Positions 5,861 to 7,881 of a stretch of DNA of 7,881 nucleotides are shown here, piece after piece. Source of the stretch: Bacteroidales bacterium Bact_23 (GTDB lineage: Bacteria > Bacteroidota > Bacteroidia > Bacteroidales > Lentimicrobiaceae); NCBI GenBank assembly GCA_001603685.1, contig LUZO01000241.1:1-7881 (forward strand). The letters are read 5' to 3'. The position numbers were made by a program, and so were the translations under genes. Every line of letters begins with the position of its first letter. Position 1 is the first letter of the stretch. The notes beneath the pieces are model-generated. The model was not told the DNA's origin. It ran no database searches and saw only the letters and a program-made list of their open reading frames with translations.

Positions 5861-5887
5861 CTTTTAAGTTTATTATGGATGGGTTAA

Positions 5888-7828
5888 CTACTTAACCACC
5901 ATTTTGCGGGTAATGCGCTCGCCGTTGGCAATTACTGAATAGGTATAGAGACCTGCTTTCAGGTTGTCAGCCTTAATCTGGAAGGTATGGGTTCCTTCGC
6001 TGAGGTTGCGGGCGGGAATTTCTGATACTTTCTGACCAAGGATGTTGAATACTTCAATGCTTACCTTCGATGTTTTGGCAAGGGTTACCTCAACTTCGGT
6101 TACACCGCTGAACGGGTTGGGGAAGTTCTGTGATACTTTGGTAACGGGAGCCTCAACTTTGCCTGTTCCAATGATGGTAAAGTCGGCATCGGTAAATTTG
6201 AAGTCCTTGATGTATTTGAACTGAACTGCTGCAGTAGGATCCTGGAAATCCTGATATACAAACGGAATGGTGTATTCGTCGCCGTTTGTCAGGCAGTAGT
6301 ATGAAGCAGTTCCCATGTAAGCTGACAGCCATGCATCTGAGAGGAAAGTAACATTTACGACTTCAGTGTAGGTGTTATTTACCACATCCCAACCAACGCA
6401 GAAGATATCCGGCTGAATGTTTTCAGTCTGTCCTTCGAAATCGGTGTCCAGCCATGAGAAGAAAATTTTGGTTCCATCGTAGCTGACGGTAGCCTGTGAA
6501 CGGTTATCTTCGCTGATTTCGCCAAACTCACCGCGGAAGGTTTTCAGGTTATTGCCCAGTTTCTGGCCAAACCATGTTTCGCCACCATCTGTTGAGAAGA
6601 TGTTATAGGAAGCAAAGAAACCGCTGGCTGATACGATTGAGTAAGGATTGGATCCCGAAACTCCGACAACAACGGAGATTGACGGGTTTCCAAATACGTC
6701 AACTACCAGGTCGCAAACAAAAGCGGTGGTGTAAGGAATCTGATCGCGCTCAGGTAACGGAGGATTGTAGAGTTCACCAATCTGATCATCTGACAACAGA
6801 CCGTTTACAACACCTGCTAAGCCATCGGGGCCGCCTAAGATTACAGGAATGGCATTCTCGTCCCAGGTAATACCACCATCAGTGGTTTTGTAAAGAATGG
6901 GATAGAAAGCCTGACCTTCGATAAAGGGATCCATACCGTTATCACTGAGGGTCAAGATGTATCCGGTCATTCCGTCGGGTGCAAAAGCAATTTTAGTATC
7001 GGCAACAGTTGTTCCGTAAGAAAGAACCGGAGCAAAGAATGCGCTCTCTTCAAATTCGTATGTTCCGAGATCATTGTTGAAAACGCCCCTGGTAATAACA
7101 AGGGTATCAACATACTGATTGCCAAGACCGTCAATCAATGATTCGTCAACTACAAAGATGTCGCCGGTAACCGGGTTAACAGTCATTGCATCGGGAACAT
7201 TATGCCTGTACGGGGGTTTTGAAGGCCAGCTGACCTGAGTCAGGCCTGTTCCGTCAAGTTTCTGTGTTGCAGAGCCATATCCGCCCCAGCTTCCTGCACC
7301 TGCGTTGCTGCCGTCGAGAGTAGGTCCGAATGTGGTTGCATAGGCATTGTTAGGAATGGTGTTTCCTGCAGGATTGTAAATAACACCCTGAGGATAACGG
7401 GCATTGGCACCGGGAGCTATAGTCGGATTGTAAAGCTGAATGTTGTTTGTCCAGGTGTTTCCGCCATCTGTTGAAACATCATAAGCGAGGTAACCTGATC
7501 CCGGGGGAATCAGCATACGGTGGAAAAACGCAACGGTGTTCAGATTGGGATCAGCCCATACAGCTGTACGGCCGCCATTGTAAAGACCATAAGCATTTGC
7601 AGATCCGCCTATGTCAACGATAGAAACTTCTGCTGTGCCTCTAACAGCGGGTTTAGGCAGTAAATTCATCGCTGAAGGAGTTTTTACGATGCTCTCTTCA
7701 TCGATGTTTTTGATTTGTAATGTTGCTGTAGGAACATCTGATTTTACTTTTACCGGAGCCTTCTGAGCAAAGAGGCCGGCGCTGATGCACACAGCAGTTG
7801 CAATAAGTAGCAGTTTTTTCATAAGCAT
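5888..7828 (-). CDS. Secreted Asp-box (BNR-like) protein with T9SS sorting domain
   Basis: A 646-residue exported protein. A signal peptide (MKKLLLIATAVCISAGLFAQ, residues 3-22) sends it through Sec. The C-terminal 80 residues are a type IX secretion sorting domain: NFPNPFSG (568-575), VSIEVFNILGQKV (589-601) and GLYTYSVIANGERITRKMVVK-like end (626-646). The protein should therefore cross the outer membrane and be released or anchored to surface LPS. Between these lie three Asp-boxes of the form [ST]-T-D-G-G-x-T-W (119-126, 315-322, 412-419), each marking a beta-hairpin of a beta-propeller as in sialidases and related glycosidases or non-catalytic propellers. I do not see a convincing sialidase Arg triad, so catalysis is not claimed. 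A second in-frame ATG six bases downstream (7822) gives the more usual MKKLLL start. A -7 box precedes the gene and a strong terminator follows, so it is monocistronic. Substrate unknown. Confidence 0.88.
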   Translation of the reverse strand: MLMKKLLLIATAVCISAGLFAQKAPVKVKSDVPTATLQIKNIDEESIVKTPSAMNLLPKPAVRGTAEVSIVDIGGSANAYGLYNGGRTAVWADPNLNTVAFFHRMLIPPGSGYLAYDVSTDGGNTWTNNIQLYNPTIAPGANARYPQGVIYNPAGNTIPNNAYATTFGPTLDGSNAGAGSWGGYGSATQKLDGTGLTQVSWPSKPPYRHNVPDAMTVNPVTGDIFVVDESLIDGLGNQYVDTLVITRGVFNNDLGTYEFEESAFFAPVLSYGTTVADTKIAFAPDGMTGYILTLSDNGMDPFIEGQAFYPILYKTTDGGITWDENAIPVILGGPDGLAGVVNGLLSDDQIGELYNPPLPERDQIPYTTAFVCDLVVDVFGNPSISVVVGVSGSNPYSIVSASGFFASYNIFSTDGGETWFGQKLGNNLKTFRGEFGEISEDNRSQATVSYDGTKIFFSWLDTDFEGQTENIQPDIFCVGWDVVNNTYTEVVNVTFLSDAWLSAYMGTASYYCLTNGDEYTIPFVYQDFQDPTAAVQFKYIKDFKFTDADFTIIGTGKVEAPVTKVSQNFPNPFSGVTEVEVTLAKTSKVSIEVFNILGQKVSEIPARNLSEGTHTFQIKADNLKAGLYTYSVIANGERITRKMVVK

Positions 7829-7868
7829 TATTTTAAAGGTGAAACAAATTTTTCTTTCTTTTCAATTG

Positions 7869-7876
7869 CAAAACTA
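7869..7876 (-). promoter_or_regulatory. Probable -7 box (TAGTTTTG) of the T9SS-protein gene
   Basis: On the minus strand TAGTTTTG matches TAnnTTTG and lies about 40 nt upstream of the ATG at 7828, leaving an A/T-rich leader of about 30-35 nt with no Shine-Dalgarno sequence. The -33 element would fall outside the window, so only half of the promoter can be judged. Confidence 0.45.
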
Positions 7877-7881
7877 ATAAT

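Larger units (their letters stand above)
5492..5887. other. 396-bp repeat-rich intergenic region between converging genes
   Basis: The two flanking genes converge on this gap, so it contains only 3' ends. From 5492 to 5570 there is unique sequence with a weak 7-bp stem (5527-5533 with 5540-5546, one G-U, six-base loop) and no T-tail, so the M23 gene has no convincing terminator there. From 5571 to about 5808 it is a mosaic of simple repeats and short palindromes, listed separately. From 5831 on it holds the terminator of the T9SS gene. Minus-strand open frames of 70-85 codons across the array only reflect an 8-bp unit without stops and are not considered genes. Confidence 0.8.

Noticed and set aside
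5888..7828. Calling the secreted Asp-box protein a sialidase
   Set aside because: Asp-boxes are structural and occur in many propellers; I could not identify the arginine triad, the Tyr/Glu pair or an FRIP motif required for that call.

Overview
The window looks like a chromosomal piece of a Bacteroidota bacterium, probably a Bacteroidales-like environmental lineage. Four things support this. The last gene encodes a secreted protein with a type IX secretion (Por) C-terminal sorting domain, which is confined to this phylum. TAnnTTTG -7 boxes sit upstream of several genes, and Shine-Dalgarno sequences are absent. There is an LptF/LptG-type LPS export permease, so the cell is Gram-negative. The M23 peptidase also resembles Bacteroidota forms. 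I cannot name a genus from the sequence.

Layout. Positions 1-107 hold no gene, but carry a possible minus-strand promoter and a structured leader for something beyond the left edge. Positions 108-2770 form a likely minus-strand two-gene unit: an LptF/LptG permease (1340-2770) followed 26 bp later by a family-4-like glycosyltransferase (108-1313). Both fit cell-envelope work. A 155-bp divergent promoter region separates them from a plus-strand YghO-like, GNAT-fold protein (2926-4101). After a hairpin in a 139-bp gap comes a membrane-anchored M23 (LytM) peptidase (4241-5491), also on the plus strand. Positions 5492-5887 are non-coding and repeat-rich: an 8-bp tandem array in two sequence variants, two copies of a short palindrome, a second palindrome and a 7-bp tandem array. 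A strong intrinsic terminator ends this gap and belongs to the last gene. That gene (5888-7828, minus) encodes a secreted protein with three Asp-box motifs and a T9SS sorting domain.

How the genes fit together. Four of the five genes have plausible envelope or export roles: LPS transport, glycan synthesis, peptidoglycan hydrolysis and surface secretion. Apart from the permease-glycosyltransferase pair, nothing indicates one dedicated system; this reads as ordinary core or near-core genome. I found no mobile element, CRISPR array, tRNA, rRNA or defence island. The points most worth a second look are the 5.57-5.81 kb repeat mosaic, the His-to-Asp change in the M23 zinc motif, the corrected GTG start of the permease, and the Asp-box/T9SS protein of unknown substrate.
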